A stretch of DNA of 64,000 nt from SZUA-430 sp044220975 (GCA_044220975.1 JBGAPZ010000005.1:67213-131212); one strand, 5' to 3'. Positions 17,898 through 27,365 are shown, counted from the stretch's first letter. Notes: generated by a model from the sequence alone, not told the origin. Program-made: numbers and translations.

Positions 17898-19799
17898 GTG
17901 GTCACGAAATCCGAGAGCCCAGCTGATCCGTTCAAGCGCGCGGTGGCGAACACAATGCGGGCGATGGGTGCTGAGCCGGAGCTTGAGATTGCGTTCGGGA
18001 CGGAGCCGCCGACGCTGAAGGGTCTGAAGGCACGACTTCCCCTGCCCGGCCGAGACTTGCCGAAGAGCGACGTGGCGCAGACGCGTGGCGTCGCCGATGG
18101 GTTTGCGCTAAGGCTCGCGCTGCACGACGACAAGACGCACGCGAACTACGTGCCGCCCGGGGCGTCAGCGCGGGCGATCTTCGAAGCGGCGGAGCACGCG
18201 CGCGTCGAATCCATCGGTTCTATCGCGATGAAGGGCGTGGCCCGGAATCTGGAGGTCGCGCTTGAGGCGCGATTGAAGCAGAAGGGTTACGCGAACGCGC
18301 GCGACCGCAACGAAGCGCCGCTGGCGGAGGCCGTCGGCCTTCTCATTCGGGAGCGGTTGACCGGGCGTCCAGTGCCGAACGCGGGTAAAGCTGTCGTCGA
18401 AGCTTGGCGCGAGCATATCGAAGCGAAGGCCGGCAGCGATTTCGAGCGGCTCGACGACGTCATCAAGGACCAGGCGGCGTTCGCGAAGGTGACACGGCGA
18501 ATTCTCACGGACCTGGGGCTCGGCGACGAGCTTGGAGAGGACCCGGACGGGTCGGATGAGGATTCCGACGAGACGGCGCAGGAAGACAGCGAAAGCTCGG
18601 ATAGCGACGCGGGCGAGACCTCTGAGCCACAGGGTGCTTCCAGCGAAGAAACAGAGATGTCCGAAGCCGAGGGCGAGGACGGCGAACAGCAGGCGGTCGA
18701 GGTCGAGACCGAGGAACGCGCGTCGCGTTCGGAGGCCGACGACACTGCCGATGGCAAGCAGCCGTGGCGGCCGGACAACGCGCTGAGCGGTTCGAACGAG
18801 CCCACCTACAAGGTCTTTACGCAGCAGTTCGACGAAGTGATCACGGCTGAGGAGCTGTGCGATACGGAAGAGTTGGCGCGGCTGCGCGCCTATCTCGACC
18901 AGCAACTGCAGGCGTTGCAGGGTGTCGTTTCGCGGTTGGCGAACCGGTTGCAGCGCAAGCTGATGGCCAAGCAAAACCGGACGTGGGAGTTCGATCTCGA
19001 GGAAGGCATCTTGGACGCGGCGCGCTTGTCGCGCGTGGTCGTCGATCCGATGCACCCGCTTTCGTACAAGATCGAAAAGGACATGAAGTTCCGCGACACG
19101 GTCGTGACGCTGTTGCTCGACAATTCGGGGTCGATGCGCGGCCGGCCGATCATGGTCGCCGCCATGTGCGCCGACATTCTGGCGCGCACGCTTGAGCGCT
19201 GTAACGTCAAAGTCGAAATCTTGGGCTTTACGACGAAAGCCTGGAAGGGCGGGCAGTCGCGCGACAAGTGGCTGCAAGAGAACAAGCCACCTGCCCCCGG
19301 ACGGCTGAACGATCTGCGCCATATTATTTATAAACAGGCGGATGCGCCGTGGCGGCGGGCGCGGCGCAACCTTGGGCTGATGATGCGCGAGGGCTTGCTC
19401 AAAGAAAACATCGATGGCGAAGCGTTGATGTGGGCGCACAATCGCCTAATCGCACGGCCGGAACAGCGGCGCATTCTGATGGTGATTTCGGATGGCGCGC
19501 CGGTCGACGACTCAACGCTGTCGGTGAACGCAGGCAACTATCTCGAGCGACATTTGCGCGAGGTGATCGAAGTCATCGAGATGCGCTCGCCGATCGAGGT
19601 GATTGCGATCGGCATCGGGCATGACGTGACGCGCTATTACAAGCGCGCAGTCACGATCGTCGACGCGGAACAGCTGGGCGGCGCCATGACGGACAAGCTT
19701 GCCGAGCTCTTCGACGAGGACACAGCGAAGAGCATTTCGCCCGCGCCCCGCCGGCCGGCCCGGTCCGCAAAAGCGCCTGTCGCGGTCGCGGCGCGGTGA
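17898..19799 (+). CDS. cobT: CobT, VWA-domain subunit of cobaltochelatase-type complex
   Basis: A 633-residue protein from the GTG at 17898. The N-terminal CobT region (~1-200) leads to a very acidic linker (~210-285, rich in Asp, Glu and Ser). The C-terminal von Willebrand A domain has its MIDAS motif DNSGSMRG near residue 410. VWA proteins of this type dock onto the CobS hexamer. The stop overlaps the next gene by GTGA, giving an operon from the J-domain gene to the esterase. Length and domain order fit CobT well. Confidence 0.94.
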   Translation: MVTKSESPADPFKRAVANTMRAMGAEPELEIAFGTEPPTLKGLKARLPLPGRDLPKSDVAQTRGVADGFALRLALHDDKTHANYVPPGASARAIFEAAEHARVESIGSIAMKGVARNLEVALEARLKQKGYANARDRNEAPLAEAVGLLIRERLTGRPVPNAGKAVVEAWREHIEAKAGSDFERLDDVIKDQAAFAKVTRRILTDLGLGDELGEDPDGSDEDSDETAQEDSESSDSDAGETSEPQGASSEETEMSEAEGEDGEQQAVEVETEERASRSEADDTADGKQPWRPDNALSGSNEPTYKVFTQQFDEVITAEELCDTEELARLRAYLDQQLQALQGVVSRLANRLQRKLMAKQNRTWEFDLEEGILDAARLSRVVVDPMHPLSYKIEKDMKFRDTVVTLLLDNSGSMRGRPIMVAAMCADILARTLERCNVKVEILGFTTKAWKGGQSRDKWLQENKPPAPGRLNDLRHIIYKQADAPWRRARRNLGLMMREGLLKENIDGEALMWAHNRLIARPEQRRILMVISDGAPVDDSTLSVNAGNYLERHLREVIEVIEMRSPIEVIAIGIGHDVTRYYKRAVTIVDAEQLGGAMTDKLAELFDEDTAKSISPAPRRPARSAKAPVAVAAR

Positions 19800-20791
19800 A
19801 GCGGGTTCACCTTGCGGTCGCGCTTGCGGCGCCCGTGGCGGTAGCCGCCTATTTGTTCAGTGCAACGGCGGAGCAGACGGCGCGCCCGCTCGAGGTGCAT
19901 GCGACCGTGTTGCCGTTCAGCACGGGCGAGGATGCGAAGTCATTTGCCGGCAAGCTTAGGCATCGCGGGACGCTCAAGCTCACATCGGACGACGGCGACT
20001 TCGGCGGCATTTCCGCGCTTATAGTGTCGGAGGACGGCGCGCGGTTTCTGGGCATTACAGATTCAAGCCATTGGCTGACCGGAACGCTGAGCTATCGCGA
20101 CGGCAAACTTGCGGGCTTCAAAGGGACCGCGATTGCACCGTTGCAGGATCTGAGCGGGCACGCGCTCTCGGGCAAGGACGGTGACGCGGAAGGACTTGCC
20201 GGATCGCTGGATGGGGACGTGTTCGTCAGCTTCGAACGCGACCATCGGATTTGGCGCTATGCGTTCGGGAAGGACGGTCTTTCGGCGAAGCCTACCGCAG
20301 TGCCGACGCCGATCTTGTTGAAGCAAGCACCCGGCAATAGTGGGCTTGAAGGGATTGCGCGGCTTAGCGACGGGCGCCTGCTGGCAATTACGGAAGCCTA
20401 TCACGATGACGCGGGCAACATTCGCGGGTGGTTGCTGAAAGACGGCGCAGATCCTGAGGCGATTGCCCTGAAGCGTCGCGCGCCGTTTGATCTCACCGAC
20501 GTGAGGCAGTTGGCAAACGGCGACGTACTGACGCTTGAGCGCCGGTTCAGCCAGCTGGGCGGTGTCGGCTTTGAGTTGCGGCGGATCAAGGGCACGGATG
20601 TGGTTGCAGGTGCAACGATGGACGGCGAAGTTGTGGCGGATGTCGGTATGAACTTCATCATCGACAATATGGAAGGGCTATCCGTTCGCACGAGCGAAGA
20701 CGGCGAAACGCTTGTCTATATCGTTTCTGACGATAATTTTAATGGGCCGGTCCAGCAGACATTGCTTATGATGTTCGAGTTGAAGGACTAG
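19796..20791 (+). CDS. Exported phytase-like esterase (esterase-like activity of phytase family)
   Basis: A 331-residue protein with a GTG start overlapping the cobT stop. The first ~25 residues form a signal or membrane anchor (MKRVHLAVALAAPVAVAAYLFSATA). The rest has repeated beta-propeller-like blades with acidic Ca-type motifs (ISALIVSEDGARFLGITD, DAEGLAGSLDGDVFVSFERDHRIWRYAF, GLEGIARLSDGRLLAITEAY, NMEGLSVRTSEDGETLVYIVSDDNFN). These match the esterase-like-activity-of-phytase family. It probably acts in the periplasm on phosphate or ester substrates; the substrate is unknown. Confidence 0.85.
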   Translation: MKRVHLAVALAAPVAVAAYLFSATAEQTARPLEVHATVLPFSTGEDAKSFAGKLRHRGTLKLTSDDGDFGGISALIVSEDGARFLGITDSSHWLTGTLSYRDGKLAGFKGTAIAPLQDLSGHALSGKDGDAEGLAGSLDGDVFVSFERDHRIWRYAFGKDGLSAKPTAVPTPILLKQAPGNSGLEGIARLSDGRLLAITEAYHDDAGNIRGWLLKDGADPEAIALKRRAPFDLTDVRQLANGDVLTLERRFSQLGGVGFELRRIKGTDVVAGATMDGEVVADVGMNFIIDNMEGLSVRTSEDGETLVYIVSDDNFNGPVQQTLLMMFELKD

Positions 20792-20845
20792 CGGCTTCGG
20801 TCGCCCTTCTTCGTCCGCTCAACAATTTTGCGGAGGACATCCCCC

Positions 20846-21028
20846 ATGAAGCAGATGGAAATTTCAAACTTTGCGCAGCGACTGTTCGTCGAATATGGGG
20901 CGAAAGCGATTGCGATTGCAGCCCAACGCATGCGCGCAGCGCAAGACAAGCGCGACGATAGCGATGCAGATACGTGGCGGCGCGTGGAACTTGCACTGAA
21001 AGAACATCGCGGGCCGCGCGAGACTTAG
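20846..21028 (+). CDS. Small hypothetical protein
   Basis: 60 residues from the ATG at 20846, chosen because GGAGG lies at 20832-20836 with nine bases of spacing. The sequence is helical, Ala-rich and charged (KQMEISNFAQRLFVEYGAKAIAIAAQRMRAAQDKRDD), with no membrane segment. It follows the phytase-like gene on the same strand and overlaps the end of the convergent membrane protein by four bases. A strong ribosome site supports translation. Function unknown. Confidence 0.6.
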   Translation: MKQMEISNFAQRLFVEYGAKAIAIAAQRMRAAQDKRDDSDADTWRRVELALKEHRGPRET

Positions 21029-21741
21029 TATCCGCCGAGGCCGCCGGACGGGCGAACAATCGGACGAAGCGCCAAGTAAGGCAGAAGCAGCGCGAACGAT
21101 ATCAATGCCTTCGTTCCCGCGTCGACCGCCATTTGGTTCGCCCAGAACGGTTCGCTGCCCGCGTAGGCTGCCGGGTAGAATAGAAACATGGCGATGAACG
21201 AGCTGGTGAGGGCGCTGTAAAGCGGTGCCTTCCACCAGACGACGCCACGCGTGCGGTCGAAGACGTAGACGCCGCCGAGTTGGCCGATCGCCATTGCGCC
21301 AAGGAATGCACCCATCACCCGCAGGCTTGGCACGTCGCCGGGATCCGGGAGCAACGGGTCAGCCCGCAACACCACGGCCAGCGTCGTCAGTACAACGAGC
21401 GACCACGAGACGAACACATGTGCGAGCGCAAACTCTTCGCCGTAACGGCGGTTGACGAGATTTGCGATCAGGAAGATGCCGGGTACCGCCGCGTGGCCGG
21501 CGTTCAGCCAGTTCGAAGGATAGAGTTCCGGGTGGCGCGGGGGACTTAAGATGCCGTCGAACAGAGTGAAGGGTGTCGTGCGCAACTGCCAGGCGATCAG
21601 CAGCGTCATCGTCACGGCAACAGCCGGCACAATCAGGAGGGCGAAGTCGCGCAACAAGCGTAGCGCCCGCGGCAAACGTGAGGGCGCGTGCGAAACGATG
21701 ATGCCGCCTTCAGCGGCCAAACGGTTGACGTTACTGATCAT
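21025..21741 (-). CDS. VUT-family (queuosine-precursor-transporter-like) membrane protein
   Basis: 238 residues from the ATG at 21741, which has GGGAA a few bases upstream; a TTG at 21780 would add 13 residues. It has about six transmembrane helices. Segments such as LIANLVNRRYG, FLGAMAIGQLGGVYVFDRTRGVVWWKAPLYSALTSSFIAMFLFYPAAYA and the C-terminal helix layout resemble the VUT (YhhQ/DUF165) family, which imports queuosine precursors. The match is diverged: the usual acidic residue in the ALDT-type helix is missing, so the substrate is uncertain. Confidence 0.65.
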   Translation of the reverse strand: MISNVNRLAAEGGIIVSHAPSRLPRALRLLRDFALLIVPAVAVTMTLLIAWQLRTTPFTLFDGILSPPRHPELYPSNWLNAGHAAVPGIFLIANLVNRRYGEEFALAHVFVSWSLVVLTTLAVVLRADPLLPDPGDVPSLRVMGAFLGAMAIGQLGGVYVFDRTRGVVWWKAPLYSALTSSFIAMFLFYPAAYAGSEPFWANQMAVDAGTKALISFALLLPYLALRPIVRPSGGLGGY

Positions 21742-21801
21742 GTTCCCGGCAGAATCGCTCTGCCAGGGTGCGAAGATCAAACCGGCGGTGCAAGTGCGCC
21801 T

Positions 21802-22089
21802 TTAGACCTTTGCGGCGGCGCGCACGATTTCGCGCTTCAAACGGCGGGCGCGGTCGGACAAATTGTCGTCCTTCTGCTTGATGATGAAGGCGTCGAGACC
21901 GCCGTTGTGGTCGATCGAGCGCAATGCTTGCTTGGAGATCTTCAACTTCACCGTGCGGTCGAGCTTGTCAGAGATGAGCGCCACTTCCGACAGGTTCGGG
22001 CGGAACTTGCGCTTTGTCTTGTTGTTCGCGTGGCTGACATTGTGTCCGCTCAACACGCCTTTGCCGGTCAATTCGCAGCGCCGTGCCAT
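21802..22089 (-). CDS. rpmB: 50S ribosomal protein L28
   Basis: 95 residues from the ATG at 22089 (MARRCELTGKGVLSGHNVSHANNKTKRKFRPNL), the standard L28 start; the frame extends upstream without coding character. It is a basic protein of the large ribosomal subunit near the E site. The CxxC zinc pair of C+ forms is absent, so it is the zinc-independent type. It is transcribed towards the VUT-like gene, with meaB upstream on the same strand. Confidence 0.96.
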   Translation of the reverse strand: MARRCELTGKGVLSGHNVSHANNKTKRKFRPNLSEVALISDKLDRTVKLKISKQALRSIDHNGGLDAFIIKQKDDNLSDRARRLKREIVRAAAKV

Positions 22090-22184
22090 GATGAAATTCC
22101 GTCCGATCCGATGAAATGCGAACCCGCGCAAGGCTTATGGCCCGCGCGGGAGGGCGGACCTATAGGTCAAGCGCCTAAGCGGCG

Positions 22185-23186
22185 TCAAGTTTTGGCGCGC
22201 AAGTGCGCCAAAATGGCCTTGGCAGCCACGGGCGGGGCCATCTCGCCCTTTGCCACCGCGGCCTCAAGTTTAGCCAGTTCGGCGCTGATTGCCTGGTCTT
22301 GTGTCAAAGCCGCAAGCAAACCCTCACGAAGTTCGGTCTGCAGCCAAGCCACGCGCTGATCGCGGCGTTGGCGGTCCCAGGCGCCCGACGGGGCCAGCGT
22401 GGCGCGGAAGCGTTCGACGTCGCTCCAGACCTCGGCGATCCCCCTGCCCTCCGTGCTCGACACCAGGCGAACATCGGCAAACCAGCCTTCAAACTTCGGA
22501 CGCATGAGGTGGAGGGCCGCACGATATTCGGCACCTGCGCGATTCGCGGCGGGCAGCAGGTCGCCATCGGCTTTTGTGACCACCACGAGGTCGGCGAGTT
22601 CCATGATCCCGCGTTTGATGCCTTGCAGTTCATCACCGCCGCCGGGAGAAACGAGTACCACGAACATGTCCACCATGTCGGCAACTGCGGTTTCAGATTG
22701 GCCGACGCCGACTGTTTCGACGAGCACGACATCGAACCCTGCCGCTTCGACGAGGAGCATACTTTCGCGGGTGCGACGCGCGACACCGCCCAACGTCGTG
22801 CCTGCTGGCGAGGGGCGAATGAAGGCGTTGGGGTCCTGCGCAAGTTTCACCATGCGCGTCTTGTCGCCGAGGATCGAGCCGCCGGACCTTCGTGACGAGG
22901 GGTCGACGGCAAGCACCGCGACGCGGTGTCCCCGCGCGGTCAACCATGTGCCGAAGGCTTCAACGAAAGTTGATTTTCCGACGCCCGGCGCACCCGACAG
23001 TCCGATGCGCAGCGCCCTGCCCGCATGCGGCAGCGCATGGTTCACGATCTGGGCTGCGGCCGCTTCGTCTTTGGATTGCCGCGATTCGACGAGCGTTATG
23101 GCTTTGGCCAGCGCGCGGCGGTCGCCTGCAACCAGGGCGTCCTTTAAGTCCTTGATTTTGGCGTCTTGCGATGAATGGACGTTCAT
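22185..23186 (-). CDS. meaB: Methylmalonyl-CoA mutase-associated GTPase MeaB (ArgK family)
   Basis: 333 residues from the ATG at 23186, the family's usual length; a GTG at 23234 would add 16. It is a G3E GTPase: Walker A GAPGVGKST, the switch regions around DPSSRRSGGSILGDKTRM and ETVGVGQSE, and the base-specificity motif TKAD. MeaB binds methylmalonyl-CoA mutase, gates adenosylcobalamin loading and protects the enzyme from inactivation. Its partner gene lies about 10 kb away in this window. The older name ArgK is misleading. C-terminal dimerisation helices are present. Confidence 0.93.
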   Translation of the reverse strand: MNVHSSQDAKIKDLKDALVAGDRRALAKAITLVESRQSKDEAAAAQIVNHALPHAGRALRIGLSGAPGVGKSTFVEAFGTWLTARGHRVAVLAVDPSSRRSGGSILGDKTRMVKLAQDPNAFIRPSPAGTTLGGVARRTRESMLLVEAAGFDVVLVETVGVGQSETAVADMVDMFVVLVSPGGGDELQGIKRGIMELADLVVVTKADGDLLPAANRAGAEYRAALHLMRPKFEGWFADVRLVSSTEGRGIAEVWSDVERFRATLAPSGAWDRQRRDQRVAWLQTELREGLLAALTQDQAISAELAKLEAAVAKGEMAPPVAAKAILAHLRAKT

Positions 23187-23319
23187 GATTTTGGTGACGA
23201 TTGCAGCTTGAACAGCGCCTTCGGTTTCCGCCACAATTCAAACATGGAGGCCGACCATATAGGCGGCCCTTCCGGAACGCCACGTTCAATCGCCTGCTCA
23301 CACTCGAGGTCTTGAATCG

Positions 23320-24174
23320 ATGTTGAAACGTTTGTTGCTTGCGACGACGATCGCGCTCGTTCCTGTCACCGCTTCCGCCGAAGAGGCGTCGATAACGGCC
23401 GCCGCCGCTGCGCCCGCGCAACCCGCAGGGCCGACGAGTTCGGTGCAGCTGGTGTGGCAGGTCTATCTCGGCGGCTTCAATCTTGGGAATGTCGGCATCA
23501 AGTCGAGCTTTTCCGGCAATGGCTATTCTGCCGTGTCGCGGCTGAAGACGGCGGGCGTCGTGAACTCGTTCTATGAAGCGGTGATCGACGCCAACTCCGT
23601 CGGTACGGTCAGCGGCGCCGCGTTGCAGCCGAAGAAGTACGCGTCGAATACGGTGAACGAAAAGCAGAGCCAGCGCGTGGATCTCACGTACACGACCGCC
23701 GGCATCCAACTCGAGGCCGATCCTGTCTACAACACGAACCGCTTTCCGGTTTCGGAAGACCAGAAGCGCGGCACGCTTGATCCGCTGTCGGGCCTCGTCT
23801 TTTCGATGTCGGGCGTTTCGCAATCGGCCTCCAAGCCATGCGGTGACACGGTGCGCGTGTTCGACGGACGCCGGCGCTACGACATCGAACTGACGCCTGC
23901 CGGCCAGGACAAGCTCAAGACTGACGGCGGCTACAGCGGGCCTGCGCAGAAGTGCACGATCGTCTACAAGCAACTCGCGGGCTTCAAGCCGAACCTGAAC
24001 AAAGGCAAGTCGATCCCAACGATCACCGTTTGGTTCGCAACGATGGAAAGCACCTCCGGCGGCCCGGTGAAGACGTTCGTGGTGCCGGTCAAAATGATGA
24101 CCGAAACGCCCTATGGCGTGGCGCTTGCGCATGCACGCAAGATCACGATCGACGGCGCGCAAAAATCCAGTTGA
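23320..24174 (+). CDS. DUF3108 exported protein
   Basis: A 284-residue protein with a signal peptide (MLKRLLLATTIALVPVTASAEEA). The mature part is beta-rich with the DUF3108 pattern: VYLGGFNLGNVGIKSSFSGNGYSAVSRLKTAG, then DPLSGLVFSM and FDGRRRYDIELTP. It probably works in the periplasm or at the outer membrane; the exact role of the family is not known. Location near rpmB is a recurring alphaproteobacterial arrangement. It is transcribed divergently from meaB. Confidence 0.85.
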   Translation: MLKRLLLATTIALVPVTASAEEASITAAAAAPAQPAGPTSSVQLVWQVYLGGFNLGNVGIKSSFSGNGYSAVSRLKTAGVVNSFYEAVIDANSVGTVSGAALQPKKYASNTVNEKQSQRVDLTYTTAGIQLEADPVYNTNRFPVSEDQKRGTLDPLSGLVFSMSGVSQSASKPCGDTVRVFDGRRRYDIELTPAGQDKLKTDGGYSGPAQKCTIVYKQLAGFKPNLNKGKSIPTITVWFATMESTSGGPVKTFVVPVKMMTETPYGVALAHARKITIDGAQKSS

Positions 24175-24321
24175 GGCGGCGGAACGCCGGGCTCATTAAT
24201 CGCCACAATGTTCGCGTTGCGCGATACGCACTTCGGTCGGGGCGGCTCGCGCTAACCACTGCTGATAAGCGCGCATTTAAACGGCAGAGGTACTCTTGGG
24301 CGTCAACCGAAGGGGGCGTCC

Positions 24322-24780
24322 ATGAGCATGAATCTCAGTATGAAACAGACGAGTGAATTGGAGCTTGCGCGGATGGCGCGCGAGGGCGTCGATGAAGACG
24401 TGTTGATGGACGCGAGCGACGCGCTTGAGCTCGACAAATCTTGGCACGTTTTGCACTACGTGCTCACGGGTAAGGCTTGGGATGGGCCGATGCCGGCGGC
24501 GGCGCTGTTGTCGGGCGGGCGCGAGGTGGGCGAGGATTTGGGTTACGGCCCCGCTCGCGCTCTGTCGGCGAAAGAGACGCAAGCGTTCGCGCAATATTTG
24601 GGTGCGCAATCGGCGGTCGTGCTTGCGAAGAAGATCGACGTACCGAAGATGCAAAGCCTCGACATCTATTGCGCCGACGGCGATTCGGAAGAAGACCTCA
24701 ACCACTATTTCCCGCAGCTGAAATCGTACGTCGCGGACGCGGCAGCGAAAGGCCAAGGCTTGCTGATCTGGATGAGCTGA
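24322..24780 (+). CDS. DUF1877 (YfbM-like) protein
   Basis: A 152-residue cytoplasmic protein preceded by an AGGGGG ribosome site. The motif LDKSWHVLHYVLTGKAWDGPMPAAALLSGGREVGEDLGYGPARALS is the core of DUF1877, and the C-terminal YCADGDSEEDLNHYFPQLKSYVADAAAKGQGLLIWM fits the family end. YfbM-like proteins have a solved fold but no clear function. An ATG two codons downstream is an alternative start. It stands alone between DUF3108 and a convergent reductase. Confidence 0.88.
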   Translation: MSMNLSMKQTSELELARMAREGVDEDVLMDASDALELDKSWHVLHYVLTGKAWDGPMPAAALLSGGREVGEDLGYGPARALSAKETQAFAQYLGAQSAVVLAKKIDVPKMQSLDIYCADGDSEEDLNHYFPQLKSYVADAAAKGQGLLIWMS

Positions 24781-24881
24781 TCGGCTGCGGCATACTGCGG
24801 AAACGGTTTGTGAAGCGGTCGGGGCAGCTGCGTGCGTGTGGCTCGTGGTGGCAGAGCGTCGGGGACCTGATGTCTGCGGCT

Positions 24882-25442
24882 TCAGGCTTTTGCGTTGGTG
24901 TTCACCCAGGCGACGTAGGCTTGCATGAAGCTTTGCAGGAACGTGCGCGTCCGATCGTTCGTCAGTTTGCCGGCAGCGTCGAACAGCTTGTCCGCGCCGC
25001 CCAGATAGACTTCGGGTTGCGGCATTGCGGGCACGTTCAGAAAGACGAGCGACTGGCGCAAATGGTGGCTGGCGCCGAAGCCGCCGGCGGCGCCCGGCGA
25101 GGCGCTGACCACGGCGCCGGGTTTGCCGGACCACACGTTCTTGCCGTAAGGCCGTGAGCCGACGTCGAGCGCGTTTTTCATGGCCGCAGGGACGGAGCGG
25201 TTATGTTCGGGCGTCACGAACAGCACACCGTCGACCGCTTTGATCCGCTCACGGAACGCCGTCCAGGCTTCGGGTGGGGCGTCGTCCAGGTCTTGATTGT
25301 AAAGCGGAAGCGCACCGATTTCGACGATGGCAGGCTTCAGGCTTTCCGGCGCGAACTCGATCAGCGTGTTCGCGAGCTTGCGGTTCAACGAGTCTTTTCT
25401 CAGGCTGCCGACGATGACGGCGATGTTGCGTGGGGCGCTCAT
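24882..25442 (-). CDS. NAD(P)H-dependent FMN reductase (ChrR/YieF type)
   Basis: 186 residues from the ATG at 25442 (MSAPRNIAVIVGSLRKDSLNRKLA), the family-typical start; ATG at 25454 adds four residues. It has a flavodoxin-like fold with the FMN phosphate loop GSLRKDSLN, the LPLYNQDL strand, and the TPEHNRSVPAAMKNALDVGSRPYG and SPGAAGGFGASHHLRQSL segments of the quinone/chromate reductase family. It is a soluble enzyme reducing quinones or metals with NAD(P)H. It is divergent from the damaged protease gene, with about 80 bases between them. Confidence 0.92.
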   Translation of the reverse strand: MSAPRNIAVIVGSLRKDSLNRKLANTLIEFAPESLKPAIVEIGALPLYNQDLDDAPPEAWTAFRERIKAVDGVLFVTPEHNRSVPAAMKNALDVGSRPYGKNVWSGKPGAVVSASPGAAGGFGASHHLRQSLVFLNVPAMPQPEVYLGGADKLFDAAGKLTNDRTRTFLQSFMQAYVAWVNTNAKA

Positions 25443-25520
25443 GGCGAAGGGCATTTCGTTGTGCTGCCCCAGAAAAGTCCAGGGTTGAAAACAGCCGGGG
25501 ACGCACGATCTTAAGCTGTC

Positions 25521-26448
25521 ATGTCCGCTCTTTCACGCACGATCTCGTTTCTGTCGCAGCCGAACCGCGCCCGTGAGCCATCGTCTGCTCTAAACGGTTC
25601 CCTCGACCACGACGAGCAGTTGCTCGACGCCTATTCGCGCTCGGTCTCGTCGGTCGCAGAGAATGTGGGACCTGCCGTTGTGCGGGTGGAGGCGCTGGCT
25701 AATGGGCGCGGCGGGACGGGGTCCTCAATTGACGTTCGATGCCCGAGTGATCGGCGACGATCCGCACACCGACTTGGCACTGCTGCACGCGCATGCGCAC
25801 GCGAAGTTGCCCGTGGCCGTGTTGGGCGACTCGAAGACTTTGAAGCCTGGGCATTTGGTGATCGCGATCGGCAACCCGCTTGGGTTCGAATCCACGGTCA
25901 CTGCCGGCGTGGTGTCCGCTTTGGGCCGGTCGCTTCGCGCAAGTTCGGGGCGGTTGATCGACGACGTCATCCAGACTGACGCGGCGCTAAATCCCGGCAA
26001 CTCCGGCGGACCGCTCGTCAACTCGCGGGGTGAGGTTGTGGGCATCAACACGGCCGTCATCATGGGCGCGCAGGGCATTTGCTTTGCGGTCGCGAGCAAT
26101 ACGGCAAGCTTCGTGTTGAGCGAACTCGTCAGGCACGGGCGCGTGCGGCGCGGGTACATCGGCGTCGCTGCGCAGACGATGCAGATTCCGCGGCGGTTGC
26201 AGCTGGCGGCCAGCACCGGCGCCTCGGGCGCGATGATCACGCACATAGAGCCGGGAAGCCCGGCCGCTCAAGCCGGTATTCTCTCGCGCGATATTCTGGT
26301 GGCGCTGGACGGGAAGCCGGCGGAAGGCGTCGACGATCTGTTGCGCCGGTTGAACGCGGAATCGATCGGGCGGACGCTTAGCGTCTCGGTGCTACGTGGC
26401 GGGCAGCGGATCGACGTCAAGCTGACGCCGAGCGAGCGAAGCCGCTAA
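25521..26448 (+). pseudogene. HtrA/DegP-like serine protease, internal deletion and frameshift
   Basis: The N-terminal part reads in one frame (from 25521, SVSSVAENVGPAVVRVEALANGRGGTGS). The rest reads in another, ending at 26448: the Asp in DPHTDLALL, the catalytic Ser in NPGNSGGPLVN, then a PDZ domain (IEPGSPAAQAGILSRDILVALDGKPAEG). Between GGTGS and LTFDARVIG, near 25725, about 25-30 residues are missing, including the segment that normally carries the catalytic His, and the frame shifts. The encoded protease would lack its triad. Either the gene is dead or the assembly dropped bases here. Confidence 0.8.
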
Positions 26449-26450
26449 TT

Positions 26451-27203
26451 CTACTTCGTTTTCGACCCTGCCCGCTTCTTCGCGCGATTGCGCGCGACCA
26501 TGTTTAGCCCTTCGACAGCTGCCGAGAAACCCATGGCGGCGTAGATGTAGCCCTTCGGCACGTGGAAGCCGAAGCCGTCGGCAATCAGGGCCATGCCGAT
26601 CATCAACAGGAAGCTCAGCGCCAGCATGACGATCGTCGGGTTGGCGTTGATGAAGTTCGCGAGCGGGGTTGCGGCAACCAGCATGATCCCGACCGTAACA
26701 AGGACTGCAACCACCATGATCGGGATGTGATCCGTCATGCCGACCGCGGTTACGATACTGTCGATCGAGAAGACGAGATCGAGCAGAATGATCTGACCGA
26801 TCGCAGCCGAGAACGCCAGCTTCGCAACTTGCGTCCCAAACATGTCTTCGGTGGGTTCGGGGTCGACGTTGTGGTGGATTTCTTTCGTCGACTTCCACAC
26901 GAGGAAGAGACCGCCCGCGATCAAGATCAAATCGCGCCACGAGAAGCCGTGACCGAAAGCGGTGAACAGCGGCTCCGTCAACTGCACGATGACCGCGACG
27001 GTGCTCAACAGGACCAGGCGCAAAACCAGGGCCAGGCCGATGCCGAGGCGACGCGCGCGCTCGCGATCGCTTTCCGGCAATTTGTTCGTCAGGATCGAAA
27101 TGAAAATCAGATTGTCGATGCCGAGCACGACTTCCATCGCGATCAGCGTGACCAAGGCTACCCACGCCGCCGGATCGGCGGCCAACTGCACCAAATAGTC
27201 CAT
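26451..27203 (-). CDS. TerC family integral membrane protein
   Basis: 250 residues from the ATG at 27203; the open frame extends far upstream but only this start gives the family N-terminus (MDYLVQLAADPAAWVALVTLIAMEVVLGIDNLIFISIL). TerC features are the acidic intramembrane motifs EVVLGIDN and DLVFSIDSIVTAVGM, about seven helices, and a C-terminal basic tail. Members are linked to tellurite resistance and manganese export. It ends two bases from the convergent protease stop. Confidence 0.93.
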   Translation of the reverse strand: MDYLVQLAADPAAWVALVTLIAMEVVLGIDNLIFISILTNKLPESDRERARRLGIGLALVLRLVLLSTVAVIVQLTEPLFTAFGHGFSWRDLILIAGGLFLVWKSTKEIHHNVDPEPTEDMFGTQVAKLAFSAAIGQIILLDLVFSIDSIVTAVGMTDHIPIMVVAVLVTVGIMLVAATPLANFINANPTIVMLALSFLLMIGMALIADGFGFHVPKGYIYAAMGFSAAVEGLNMVARNRAKKRAGSKTK

Positions 27204-27365
27204 GGATCGATCCCCGACGGCCTGAATTGAGCGTGTCTTGGACGCACCGTTCCGCTTTCGAAGACGGACGGGCGTCACAGCGCCTGTAGATAGCGGCCCT
27301 GGCTGGACTGTCCAGTGCGACCTGGCGCGCGCGACAATGACCTGCAGCGGGAAGGTGATTCGCGC

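Noticed and set aside
18165..19439. 424-codon minus-strand frame opposite cobT
   Set aside because: Shadow of cobT; no domain or ribosome site.
22960..24162. 400-codon minus-strand frame opposite DUF3108 and meaB
   Set aside because: Spans two real genes on opposite strands and has shadow composition.
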